Positions 35,110-43,617 of a stretch of 56,344 nucleotides of DNA are shown piece by piece. The notes beneath the pieces are model-generated. The model saw only the letters and a program-made list of their open reading frames with translations, was not told the DNA's origin and did not search any database. Source of the stretch: Spirochaetales bacterium (GTDB lineage: Bacteria; Spirochaetota; Spirochaetia; DSM-27196; SLST01); assembly GCA_007127335.1 (NCBI GenBank), contig SKZO01000038.1, positions 1 to 56,344 of the forward strand, written 5' to 3'. Every line of letters begins with the position of its first letter. The first letter of the stretch is position 1. The translations under genes were made by a program, and so were the position numbers.

Positions 35110-35862
35110 ATGCGAACACCCTACCTCGCCGGAAACTGGAAGATGCACAAGACGGTCTCCGAATCGGTGGAGTTTGCGCAGGAGCTCGTGCGTACACTCT
35201 CCTCGAGTCGCAGCAAACTGATGGTTGCCCCGGCGTTTTTGTCCCTGCCGGCGGTCGCGGCCGTCCTGCAGGGGTCGAAGATCCTGCTCGGTGCCCAGAA
35301 CATGGCGCCGGAGGTTGAGGGAGCGCATACCGGAGAGGTTTCCGTGCGCATGCTCACCGACGTCGGCGTGAACGTGGTCATTCTCGGACACTCCGAGCGC
35401 AGGCACAGCTACCTGGAATCTGATGAACTGGTGAACCGGAAGGTACGGCTTGCCCTCGAGTATGGTCTCGAGGTGATACTCTGCGTTGGAGAGACGATCG
35501 AGGAGCGCGAGCAGGGGCGCGTCGAGGAAGTCGTCGGTGCCCAGTTGCGCGAGGGGCTCGACCAGGTTGATGCGAGGCAGCTCGACCGGCTGACCATCGC
35601 CTACGAGCCGGTCTGGGCGATCGGTACCGGCAAGACGGCGACTCCGGAGGATGCCGACGCGGTGCATGCCTATGTACGCACGGTGATCGGAGCGATGTAC
35701 TCGCCGGACGCCGCGCAGCGGTTGAGTATCCAGTACGGCGGTTCGGTCAAACCGACCAACGTGAAGGAACTGATGGCGATGGAAAACATAGACGGAGCTC
35801 TCGTGGGAGGGGCTTCGCTCGCGATCGAGTCGTTCGCGCCGATTGCGCTGTTTGACGCGTAG
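35110..35862 (+). CDS. tpiA: Triosephosphate isomerase
   Basis: This enzyme interconverts dihydroxyacetone phosphate and glyceraldehyde 3-phosphate. The 250-residue barrel has the catalytic Lys11 (GNWKM), His94 (GHSERR) and Glu166 (AYEPVWAIGTGK), with loop 6 intact. It starts at ATG three bases after the pgk stop. Confidence 0.98.
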   Translation: MRTPYLAGNWKMHKTVSESVEFAQELVRTLSSSRSKLMVAPAFLSLPAVAAVLQGSKILLGAQNMAPEVEGAHTGEVSVRMLTDVGVNVVILGHSERRHSYLESDELVNRKVRLALEYGLEVILCVGETIEEREQGRVEEVVGAQLREGLDQVDARQLDRLTIAYEPVWAIGTGKTATPEDADAVHAYVRTVIGAMYSPDAAQRLSIQYGGSVKPTNVKELMAMENIDGALVGGASLAIESFAPIALFDA

Positions 35863-35897
35863 TTCTCTCAGCGAATCCTGTCGATTGAAGGAAGTGT

Positions 35898-36314
35898 ATG
35901 GCTATTCTGAGTGGTTTTCTCCTGGTGGTCTTCATAATCACGGCCGTTCTCCTGATCATCATCGTTTTGATGCAGGACGAGCAGGGCGAGGGGCTCGGCG
36001 GGATTTTCGGCGGAGGCGGTGCTGCTCCCGTCGGGAATCGTTCGGGCAACATCCTCACTCGCGCTACGTCGATCATCGCCACGATCTTCCTCGTCACGTT
36101 GTTCGGGTATGCCTGGATCAACAGAACGCCGGAGGACGCGGACGTTGAAGCGGCCGCGCGCGCCCTTGAGGCTCAGGAGGAGGGCGTCGTCGAGTGGTGG
36201 CGTGTAGACGAGCCGGTCACGGTGCCTGACGAGGCGATTCCGGACGTGGACGTCGAGCTCGGGGTCCAGGACGATGACGCCGGTGACGAGACGAACGACG
36301 CTGACGTCGAGTAG
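35898..36314 (+). CDS. secG: Preprotein translocase subunit SecG with an acidic tail
   Basis: This small membrane subunit supports SecYEG-dependent export. Helix 1 (about 5-25), the conserved LMQDEQGEGLGGIFGGGG loop and helix 2 (about 55-73) are typical. The 138-residue protein is extended by a strongly acidic C-terminal tail of about 60 residues (for example DVDVELGVQDDDAGDE). SD GAAGGAAG lies before ATG. It is placed after tpiA as in related spirochaetes. Confidence 0.9.
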   Translation: MAILSGFLLVVFIITAVLLIIIVLMQDEQGEGLGGIFGGGGAAPVGNRSGNILTRATSIIATIFLVTLFGYAWINRTPEDADVEAAARALEAQEEGVVEWWRVDEPVTVPDEAIPDVDVELGVQDDDAGDETNDADVE

Positions 36315-36347
36315 TACATCTGTGGCCGGTGGCGGCGAGGGGGATCG

Positions 36348-36761
36348 ATGAGAGTGGCGGTGATATTCGTCCCGCAGGTGAAGCGTGACAAGCTTCTCGA
36401 GATCTCAAAGGCGCTCGCCGCGGGCATCCAGTCGCAGGGACATCAGGTCGACATCGTTGACGCGAGTCGGGACGTCAACACCAGGCTGACGATCTACGAG
36501 TACGTGGCAATCGGTACGGAGGTTGTATCGCTGTTCGGCGGCAAGATCCCTGCCAAGGTCTCGGAGTTTCTGCGTGGTTCGGGTACAGTTGTGGGCAAAC
36601 GGTCGTTCGCCTTTGTCACCAAGAAGGCGATCGGGGCTGACAAGGGACTGCAGCGCCTGATGAAACAGATGGAAAGCGAAGGCATGTTCCTGAAGTTCTC
36701 GGACGTGCTGAGTTCCGCCGCGGAGGCAACCGAGATCGGGAAACGGTTGAACATCAGTTGA
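36348..36761 (+). CDS. Small flavodoxin-like hypothetical protein
   Basis: The 137-residue protein begins with a beta-strand and helix (RVAVIFVPQVKRDKLLEISKAL shortened) and GHQVDIVD, then YEYVAIGTEV and KRSFAFVTKK, a Rossmann-like pattern reminiscent of flavodoxins. The typical FMN phosphate loop (T/SxTGxT) is absent, so cofactor binding is doubtful. A GAGGGGG SD precedes ATG. Its stop overlaps the TTG of the J-domain gene (TTGA). Function unknown. Confidence 0.75.
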   Translation: MRVAVIFVPQVKRDKLLEISKALAAGIQSQGHQVDIVDASRDVNTRLTIYEYVAIGTEVVSLFGGKIPAKVSEFLRGSGTVVGKRSFAFVTKKAIGADKGLQRLMKQMESEGMFLKFSDVLSSAAEATEIGKRLNIS

Positions 36762-37555
36762 AGAGCTACTACCAGATACTGGATGTCGAGGTCACCTCGT
36801 CTTCAGAACAGATCAAACGTGCGTTTCGAAGGCGTGCGAAAGAGCTTCACCCTGATGTCAATCACGAGCCCGGAGATGCTGTCGAGGCGATGCAGCGCCT
36901 CATTCGCGCGTACGAGACGCTGGTAGACCCGATTCGGCGCGAAGAGTACGACCGGAGGATGATGATCCTCCGTCCGGAAGTCCGCTTCGACTATCGGGAC
37001 TTCCTTCGCAGTCGCCCGGACGACAACGAGTTTCAGTCCAGGCTCGTGTTCTACGACCTGCTGCACCAGAACGAGGACGAAGCCCTTGATTTGTACGACC
37101 GTCTCTGCGAGCGCGACGGGTTCGATCTTCGTGCGCATCTCGATCGCGAGGATTTCATGGATTGCGCCTTCCTGCTCGCCGAAGAGTACGAGCGGCGGGG
37201 AGAGTACGACCACGCATTCCGTCTGCTCACCGCGGTCATCGAGTACGAGTTCGACCAGCCGTACTTCCGGCATTTCTTCACCGAGGTCGTTGAGAAACTG
37301 CGAGCGCTCGTCTGCTTCAAGATGCCGGAGTCGATGCCGCCGAGGGAGGTAATCCACTGTATAGACGAGGTTCTGCTGCTCGATCTCGGGCGTAAGGAGC
37401 TCGCCTTCTTCCTGAAGAAGGGTGCTGAGCTCTACGCGGATATCGGCGATGCGGTAACGGCGAACGCATACCTTCAGCGTGGGCTCGAGCTCGACGGCAA
37501 GCTGCCGGGCACGAAGAAACTGCTCGACCGCCTCGCCAGTCTGCATCCGGTCTGA
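36758..37555 (+). CDS. J-domain protein with a helical C-terminus
   Basis: The 265-residue protein has an N-terminal J-domain (1-70) with an intact HPD motif (31-33), so it should stimulate an Hsp70 partner. There is no Gly/Phe region, no zinc-finger domain and no DnaJ C-terminal domain, so it is not a canonical DnaJ. The C-terminal 190 residues are helical and TPR-like (DVVTANAYLQRGLELDG-type end). It starts at TTG overlapping the upstream gene. It is probably a specialised co-chaperone whose client is unknown. Confidence 0.85.
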   Translation: MKSYYQILDVEVTSSSEQIKRAFRRRAKELHPDVNHEPGDAVEAMQRLIRAYETLVDPIRREEYDRRMMILRPEVRFDYRDFLRSRPDDNEFQSRLVFYDLLHQNEDEALDLYDRLCERDGFDLRAHLDREDFMDCAFLLAEEYERRGEYDHAFRLLTAVIEYEFDQPYFRHFFTEVVEKLRALVCFKMPESMPPREVIHCIDEVLLLDLGRKELAFFLKKGAELYADIGDAVTANAYLQRGLELDGKLPGTKKLLDRLASLHPV

Positions 37556-37581
37556 ATCCGTGCTATTGTACCAGGAGAGCT

Positions 37582-38664
37582 ATGTCTGAGAGTAGATTCC
37601 CTCGCCGAGGCACGCCGTTCGCGGCGTTTCCCGTGGCAATTGTCCTGATCCTCATAGTGGCCGCGACGGCACCGGCCCAGGTGCTCGATCGTCCGGTGGC
37701 CGTCGTCCGGCTCGTGGAAACGGTCAACATCGGCCGGCGCGAGGTTGATGCGCAGGTCGCTCTTTTCGAGCAGCAGATCGGCCGCGCGCTCCAGCCGGCG
37801 GAGAAACAACAGATTCTCGAAGCGCTCATCAACGATGAGCTTCTGCTGCAGGCAGCCTCACGAGCTGGTGTGCGAGTCACGCAGGAGGAGATCCGGAACT
37901 ATCTCGCCGTCCAGCGCCAGCAGTGGAGTCAGGCGCTCGGGGTGACGCTGAGCGAAGAGCAGTTTCGTCTCCAGGTAGAGCAGCAGACCGGCCGGCCGTG
38001 GGTGGATTTCCTCGAGGACGTGACCGACGAGCTGATCAAGCTGAAGTACGTTCGACAGCGCGAATCCCGGCTGTTCGAGGGTGTGATGAGCGTGAGTGAG
38101 GCGGAGATCCAGTCGTTCTACGACGAACAGGCAACCTCCTTCACGAACCCCGCGATGGTCAGTTTCCGCCACGTCTATGTGGATCTTCGCGGGAAGACCG
38201 ATCAGGAGCGACAGGCAGCCCGGGCCAGCCTCGAGGCGTACCGCAGGCAGATTCGAAGCGGTGCGCTCACATTTGAACAGCTCGAACGCCGTGCCGTCGA
38301 CGACGCAGCGATCAGCGCGGATAACTTCGGGTATCTCATGCGCAATGATCCGAGGAGCCAGCAGCTGCTCGGCAGATCGTTCATTGAGGCGCTTTTCGGG
38401 CTCAGTGAGGGCGACATTGCCGGTGTGCTCGAGTCGAACGTCGCGCTGCATATCGTACTGGTCACCGACAGGCGGTCCGCCCGGATACTCTCGCTCGACG
38501 ATCCGATTCTCCCGGGCCAGAACGTGACGGTGCGCCAACAGATTCGGAATCTCCTCGCAAACCAGAAGGAACAGCAGGCCCTCGGCAGGGCCGTCGAGAA
38601 GATCGTGGGCGACTTGCGGGCGGAGGCGGAAATCACGGTCTTTGAGTCCAACGTGCCCTGGTAG
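37582..38664 (+). CDS. SurA-like periplasmic peptidyl-prolyl isomerase
   Basis: The 360-residue protein has a signal peptide (about 15-33, ending APAQ), a SurA_N-type helical domain (about 40-170) and one parvulin/PpiC-like domain (about 180-300: VSFRHVYVDLRG, then LRSGALTFEQLERRAVDD-like and GLSEGDIAGVLES). A C-terminal helix returns to the N-domain, as in SurA. E. coli SurA has two parvulin domains; this has one. It probably chaperones outer-membrane proteins. SD AGGAG precedes ATG. Confidence 0.87.
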   Translation: MSESRFPRRGTPFAAFPVAIVLILIVAATAPAQVLDRPVAVVRLVETVNIGRREVDAQVALFEQQIGRALQPAEKQQILEALINDELLLQAASRAGVRVTQEEIRNYLAVQRQQWSQALGVTLSEEQFRLQVEQQTGRPWVDFLEDVTDELIKLKYVRQRESRLFEGVMSVSEAEIQSFYDEQATSFTNPAMVSFRHVYVDLRGKTDQERQAARASLEAYRRQIRSGALTFEQLERRAVDDAAISADNFGYLMRNDPRSQQLLGRSFIEALFGLSEGDIAGVLESNVALHIVLVTDRRSARILSLDDPILPGQNVTVRQQIRNLLANQKEQQALGRAVEKIVGDLRAEAEITVFESNVPW

Positions 38665-38670
38665 GCGGAT

Positions 38671-39081
38671 ATGGCGTCGCGACGAAAGGCACGCATCTAT
38701 GCCATGCAGGCTCTCTACAGCTGGGACGTCGGACGCACGCCTCGCGACGAGCTGCTGAAGTTCTCCTGGCTCGACCCGAACCCTGGTCTGGAGGATACGC
38801 TCGCCTTCAGTCGTCTCCTCGTCAGCGGCGCGCTCGAGCACATCGACGAAGTGGATACACATATCCGTGATCACCTGGATCACTGGAAGATCGAGCGACT
38901 CGCGAAAGTGGATCTCGCGATACTGAGGCTGGCTACCTACTCGCTTCTGTTCCAGCGAGATATCCCGGCCTCCATCACAATCGACGAAGCTATTGGTCTT
39001 GCCCGTGAGTTCGGTGCCGACGACTCGTATCGATTCGTCAACGGGGTACTCGACGCGATCCGCAGGGCCTGTGAGGAATGA
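38671..39081 (+). CDS. nusB: Transcription antitermination factor NusB
   Basis: This RNA-binding protein acts with NusE (S10) in rRNA antitermination. The 136-residue all-helical protein has RRKARIYAMQALYSWD at its N-terminus, ERLAKVDLAILRLATYSLLF and the terminal ITIDEAIGLAREFGADDSYRFVNGVLD, split here by pattern. It overlaps the next gene as ATGA. Confidence 0.95.
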   Translation: MASRRKARIYAMQALYSWDVGRTPRDELLKFSWLDPNPGLEDTLAFSRLLVSGALEHIDEVDTHIRDHLDHWKIERLAKVDLAILRLATYSLLFQRDIPASITIDEAIGLAREFGADDSYRFVNGVLDAIRRACEE

Positions 39082-40736
39082 CGATCCGCACCCGCCAGAC
39101 AGCGTTTCTCGTCCTGGCGGTCGTGACGCTTGCCGCGGTGATCCTGGGCATTGTCCTGGGCGTGACTGTACGCCGGTCTCGTAGAGATCTCGTCTTCGGG
39201 CTCGAAGAGCTCGACATCCTGATCGCCGACGGTCTCTACGAGGAGGCCGACGCGATGCTCCCCTGGCTCGCCGCGCGTGCCCGTACCGCGGGAGACGGGA
39301 TGCGGGTATTCCGGCGCGCGTATGAGCTCTATCGCGCCAACGGCGCAACACACGGAATGGACGAGACGGCACGCCGCCTGCTGCGTGAGTTTCCTGGCAA
39401 CGCAACGATCAGGTCGATCGCGGTCTACGCTGCCGTTCGCGCGGGTCGTGAGAACGAGGCGCTCGAGATCGCATCCGGCGAGCTCGGAGACGCGGTGCCT
39501 GCTGTCTATGCGTGGGCGCTCCTCTCCAACAGGAAGACTGCCGTGGAGCATCCGGAGGACGAGCACGACGAGATGCTTCTCGCGCGGCTCGGGACGGCAA
39601 GCCCGGCGCGCGACTATGAACGGGCATGGCGCCTGACCGGGGACGAACGGTATGCGCTCAATGCCGTTCTGCTGCTCCTGCTCGATGACCCGGAGTACGC
39701 CCTTGAGCTTGCCCGCGCGGCGGGTCTGCGCCGGACCTGGCCGCTCCTCCTTGCCGATATACTCGCTGATCGCGGTCGGTTTGATGAGGCCGTCTCACTC
39801 CTGTCGGGACTCGGGTCTCCGGGGCCGGAGGTGCAGATGCGACTTGCGGACGCGCACTACCACTCGGGCAACGACGAGGAGGCGTATCGCATCTACGAGG
39901 CCCTCGTGGGCGACGGCACGGCAACGTCGCCGGCCGCACCGCCGCACGCGTTCATCAATCTGGCTCATCTGACGGCGGCCCGCGGCGGCCCTTCTGCCGG
40001 CGGTCGATCGCTCGAGCTGGTCACTCGCGCATCGGCGCTCTATCCGGACTCATGGGCCGTTGCCCGTGCATTTGCTCTCGCTCACCGCGCTGCCGGGATC
40101 GAGCCGCCTGGGCTCACCGCCTGGTTCGCTACCGGGTATGAGGCGCAGGCACGACTGCTCGCGCTCCAGCTCGAGCAGGACCCGGACCGGCGGGGGTACG
40201 AGGCGGATCTGTGGATACTGCTCGAGCGCTTTCCGAGTGACCATTCCTTCCGCTACGCGGCATGGTACCTGTTTACCCGCGAGCACCTCGTTGAGGTCGA
40301 ACGCGTCCTGCGACGGGCGGCTTCGCTGCGCGACGATGGAGCTCCGCAGCCGGCATGGAGTCGGTTCTACCGTGGATTGCTCGCTGCCCGAGCCGATCTG
40401 TGGGTTGAGGCGGCCGGGCACTTCACGGCGAGCTTCATCATGTCGCCTGCGTGGGAGTCGGCGATGAATGCCGCGATCGCCCTGGCTCGATCCGGAGAGG
40501 GCGACGAGGCGCGGACACGACTCGAGAACGCGCTGCTGCTTGCGAGGCACGCCAAGGGGCGGCAGCGCGCTCAGGCCTTTCTCACCGCGGCACGTCTTGC
40601 TCCGACCACCGAGGAAGCCCGGCGATTGCTCGGCGAGGCTCTCGCGATCGATCCCGCCTCGCCCGACGCACTCCTGCTGCAGGCGCAGCTTGGCCTGCCG
40701 CCCCGCGGCCTGCTTGAAAACGCCGGGGCGAGATAG
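39078..40736 (+). CDS. Membrane-anchored TPR protein, function unknown
   Basis: The 552-residue protein has one N-terminal transmembrane helix (about 9-31), a basic RRSRRD stop and a long TPR-like solenoid across the rest (for example AEGLYEEADAML-like units and DEARTRLENALLLARHAKG near the end). It has no signal peptidase site, so it is an anchored periplasmic or cytoplasmic-face scaffold. The start ATG overlaps nusB (ATGA). Confidence 0.8.
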   Translation: MTIRTRQTAFLVLAVVTLAAVILGIVLGVTVRRSRRDLVFGLEELDILIADGLYEEADAMLPWLAARARTAGDGMRVFRRAYELYRANGATHGMDETARRLLREFPGNATIRSIAVYAAVRAGRENEALEIASGELGDAVPAVYAWALLSNRKTAVEHPEDEHDEMLLARLGTASPARDYERAWRLTGDERYALNAVLLLLLDDPEYALELARAAGLRRTWPLLLADILADRGRFDEAVSLLSGLGSPGPEVQMRLADAHYHSGNDEEAYRIYEALVGDGTATSPAAPPHAFINLAHLTAARGGPSAGGRSLELVTRASALYPDSWAVARAFALAHRAAGIEPPGLTAWFATGYEAQARLLALQLEQDPDRRGYEADLWILLERFPSDHSFRYAAWYLFTREHLVEVERVLRRAASLRDDGAPQPAWSRFYRGLLAARADLWVEAAGHFTASFIMSPAWESAMNAAIALARSGEGDEARTRLENALLLARHAKGRQRAQAFLTAARLAPTTEEARRLLGEALAIDPASPDALLLQAQLGLPPRGLLENAGAR

Positions 40737-40760
40737 TAAGTTCCAGCGGACGAGTCGCCC

Positions 40761-41525
40761 GTGAAACTGAAGAACCCAAAGCAGATCCAGCTTATACGAG
40801 AGTCGGGAATCGTTCTCGCACGTACGCTCCGTCGTCTCGGTGAGATGGTCGAGCCCGGACTACCGCTGCTGGAGATCGACGCGCAGTGTCGCTCCTTGCT
40901 GCAGGCCTCCGGCGCACGACCTGCGTTTCTCGGCTACATGGGGTTTCCTGCGGCGCTGTGCGTATCGGTGAACGAGGAGGTCATCCACGGCATTCCTACA
41001 CGCCGCATCCTGCGCGAGGGAGACATCGTGAGTCTCGACATCGGCGTTGATCTCGACGGGTACATCAGCGACGCGGCCGCAACGTTCGCCGTAGGACGGG
41101 TTTCGGGAGACGTCGAACGGCTGCTGCTCGCGACTCGCGAGGCGCTGGAGCGCGGCATTGCGGCGGCACACCCGGGTGGCCGGGTCCAGGATATCTCACG
41201 GGCGATCTACGACCACGTCACGGCCCGGGGCTACGGGGTTGTACGCCCGTACTGTGGGCACGGGGTCGGGTTCGCCGTGCATGAGGAGCCGCAGGTGCCC
41301 AACTACGTGTCTCGGGGGCCGAATCCGCGCCTGAAGCCGGGACTCGTCCTCGCAATAGAGCCCATGATCAACCTCGGTGGAGACGATGTGGAGGTACTCG
41401 ACGACGACTGGACGGTCGTGACGGCCGACCGGTCGATCTCCGCACACTACGAACACACCATCGCTATACTCGACGACGGGGTTGAGATCCTGACTCGCGC
41501 CGAGGAATCAGTGGAGGTCTCATGA
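40761..41525 (+). CDS. map: Methionine aminopeptidase, type I
   Basis: This enzyme removes N-terminal methionine from nascent proteins. The 254-residue pita-bread fold keeps the metal ligands Asp93, Asp104, His167, Glu200 and Glu231, and His76 in the active site. It starts at GTG 40761. An ATG option is not available near the family N-terminus. It overlaps htrA by 4 bases (ATGA). Confidence 0.96.
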   Translation: MKLKNPKQIQLIRESGIVLARTLRRLGEMVEPGLPLLEIDAQCRSLLQASGARPAFLGYMGFPAALCVSVNEEVIHGIPTRRILREGDIVSLDIGVDLDGYISDAAATFAVGRVSGDVERLLLATREALERGIAAAHPGGRVQDISRAIYDHVTARGYGVVRPYCGHGVGFAVHEEPQVPNYVSRGPNPRLKPGLVLAIEPMINLGGDDVEVLDDDWTVVTADRSISAHYEHTIAILDDGVEILTRAEESVEVS

Positions 41526-42991
41526 TGCCATCGCGAAGGACATCCGGCGGGCTGTCGTTCTGGACCCTCGTCAGCATCGGCCTGTCGGCCGTGACGCTCG
41601 CGCTTCTGGCCGCCCTGATGCTCGGGGCGTGTTCGACAGGCGAGCCGCGGATCGTCCGCTCGGGCAACCAGACCCCTGCACCGGCTTCGACCGACGGTCT
41701 GCGCTCCCTGCAGAGCTCATTTCGCTCGATTGCCGAGACCACGCTGCCGAGTGTCGTTCGTATCGATGTCCGGGCTCGGTTCGCCGTCCCGGGCGGTCTG
41801 CCGTTCGAACAGTTCGGCGAGCCTGATGCGCAGGAACCGGGCCGACGCGAGTTCGAGTCCGAGGGGCTCGGTTCAGGAGTGGTGGTCAGTCGCGCAGGAC
41901 AGACCCATTACGTTCTGACGAACGACCATGTCGTCGCGGACGCAGACGCGATAACCGTCGTCCTCGACGACGGGACCGAGCTCGACGCTGAGCTCGTGGG
42001 CCGCGACCGCAGGAAGGACCTTGCGATGGTCTCATTCCGCAGTCAGCGTCCGGTCCCCGTTGCCCGGCTCGGCGACTCGGATTCGCTCCGGGTTGGCGAC
42101 TGGGTTGTCGCGATCGGCAGTCCGTTCGGGTACCGGAACACGGTCACTGCGGGCATCGTGAGCGCAGTCGGACGTTCCGGCTCGATGATCGGAAATATCA
42201 GCGACTTCATCCAGACCGACGCTTCCATTAACCGGGGCAACTCCGGCGGGGCGCTCGTGAATCTCGATGGTGAGGTGGTAGGGATCAACACGTGGATCAC
42301 CAGCGCAACGGGAGTGAGCGCAGGGCTCGGGTTTGCGATACCCATCAACAACACGATCCGTACGATCGAGTCGCTCATTCGCGGAGCCGAGGTTCGCTAT
42401 GGTTGGCTCGGCGTTTCGATTCAGTCGGTTGATCGGCGGCAGGTCGAATCGATGCGGCTGCCGGGCCGTCACGGCGCGCTGATCGACAGCGTGTTCTCCG
42501 GATCCCCGGCCGAGGGAGATCTCTACCCCGGCGATTTCGTCACAGCGATCGACGGCGTGGCGTTGCACGACTCCGATCAGCTCATACTGATGGTTGGCGA
42601 GCTGCCTGTTGGTGCCGAGCCGCTGCTCACCCTGATCCGGCAGGGGGAAGAGGTGGAGGTGCGGGTTTCCATTGCCGAGCGACGGTCCGAGGCCTCGATC
42701 CGCCAACAGAGCCGTGCTCTCTGGCCCGGTATGAGCGTGTACCCGATTACGCCCGATCTTGCGGCCCGACTGACGCTTCCCGACGACGCCGGCGTGGTTG
42801 TATCGCGGGTCGACCAGGGCACGCCGGCGGATCTCGGCGGGCTGGTCGCCTACGACCTGATCCGGTCCATCAATGGAGACCGAATCGAATCGCCTCTGGA
42901 CTACTACGCGAAAATGTCCGAAGATACTCGGACCTGGGAGATCGTCGTGCTTCGAGACGGCGACGAACGACAACTGACGGTGGTGCGATAA
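41522..42991 (+). CDS. htrA: HtrA/DegP-family serine protease, predicted lipoprotein
   Basis: This envelope quality-control protease has the catalytic triad His136 (TNDHVV), Asp166 (RKDLA) and Ser241 (GNSGGA), followed by two PDZ domains (about 300-380 and 395-488). The 489-residue protein has an N-terminal hydrophobic segment ending in LMLGAC (Cys37), a plausible lipobox, so it may be lipid-anchored rather than soluble. ATG 41522 overlaps map; a second ATG follows at once at 41525. Its TAA stop overlaps the phosphoribosyltransferase ATG. Confidence 0.94.
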   Translation: MMPSRRTSGGLSFWTLVSIGLSAVTLALLAALMLGACSTGEPRIVRSGNQTPAPASTDGLRSLQSSFRSIAETTLPSVVRIDVRARFAVPGGLPFEQFGEPDAQEPGRREFESEGLGSGVVVSRAGQTHYVLTNDHVVADADAITVVLDDGTELDAELVGRDRRKDLAMVSFRSQRPVPVARLGDSDSLRVGDWVVAIGSPFGYRNTVTAGIVSAVGRSGSMIGNISDFIQTDASINRGNSGGALVNLDGEVVGINTWITSATGVSAGLGFAIPINNTIRTIESLIRGAEVRYGWLGVSIQSVDRRQVESMRLPGRHGALIDSVFSGSPAEGDLYPGDFVTAIDGVALHDSDQLILMVGELPVGAEPLLTLIRQGEEVEVRVSIAERRSEASIRQQSRALWPGMSVYPITPDLAARLTLPDDAGVVVSRVDQGTPADLGGLVAYDLIRSINGDRIESPLDYYAKMSEDTRTWEIVVLRDGDERQLTVVR

Positions 42992-43593
42992 TGCCGAAAG
43001 AGTTTCTCGAACCGACGATCGTCCGCGACAACGCGGTGAAACTGGCCCGCAGAATCCACGGCGACAGCTTCGTGCCTGACGTCATCTACGTGAGTCTGCG
43101 CGGCGGGGCCTATCTGGGAAATGTGCTCAGCGAGTACTTCAAGGTCGTGCGTCGAGGGCAGCGACCAGTCTTCTACGCTGCCGTAGTGGCGAGGTCGTAC
43201 ACCGATATCCACACGAGCGAGCGGGTCATGGTCGACGGATGGACCTATAGCCCCGAGTACCTGCGCAGCGGCGACCGCATCCTGCTCGTCGACGACATCT
43301 ACGACTCAGGCCACACCGTGAACCATCTCGTGGAGATCTTTCTCGAGAAGGGTATCCCCCGGGATGACATCAAGGTGGCAGTCCACGATTACAAGATCCG
43401 GACATTCTCACCCGAGAAACTGCCGATTCAGCCCGACTACTGGTGCCGGAAGCACGTCGTCGAACGCCCGGAGGACGACACGTGGATCCACTACCTGAGC
43501 CACGAGCTCGTCGGGCTGAACGCCGATGAAGTGGGCGCAAACTATCCCGATCCCGACACCGCTGATGCGATCAGGAGCATCCTGCGCGAATAG
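42991..43593 (+). CDS. Purine-type phosphoribosyltransferase family protein
   Basis: The 200-residue protein has the PRPP-binding signature ILLVDDIYDSGHTV (97-110) and an N-terminal SLRGGAYLG phosphate loop, typical of hypoxanthine/guanine/xanthine phosphoribosyltransferase-like proteins. Substrate is not determined. It could be purine salvage, but sequence alone cannot separate that from a regulatory relative. The start overlaps the htrA stop (TAATG). Confidence 0.85.
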   Translation: MPKEFLEPTIVRDNAVKLARRIHGDSFVPDVIYVSLRGGAYLGNVLSEYFKVVRRGQRPVFYAAVVARSYTDIHTSERVMVDGWTYSPEYLRSGDRILLVDDIYDSGHTVNHLVEIFLEKGIPRDDIKVAVHDYKIRTFSPEKLPIQPDYWCRKHVVERPEDDTWIHYLSHELVGLNADEVGANYPDPDTADAIRSILRE

Positions 43594-43617
43594 CAGCACC
43601 GGTGATGCTCCGGCCGG

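Noticed and set aside
37561..37579. Extended -10 (TGCTATTGT) as promoter of the SurA-like gene
   Set aside because: No usable -35, and the start it predicts would fall inside the SD, removing it from the message.
40714..40739. TTGAAA and TAGTAA as a map promoter
   Set aside because: The spacer is only 14 bases, too short for sigma70.
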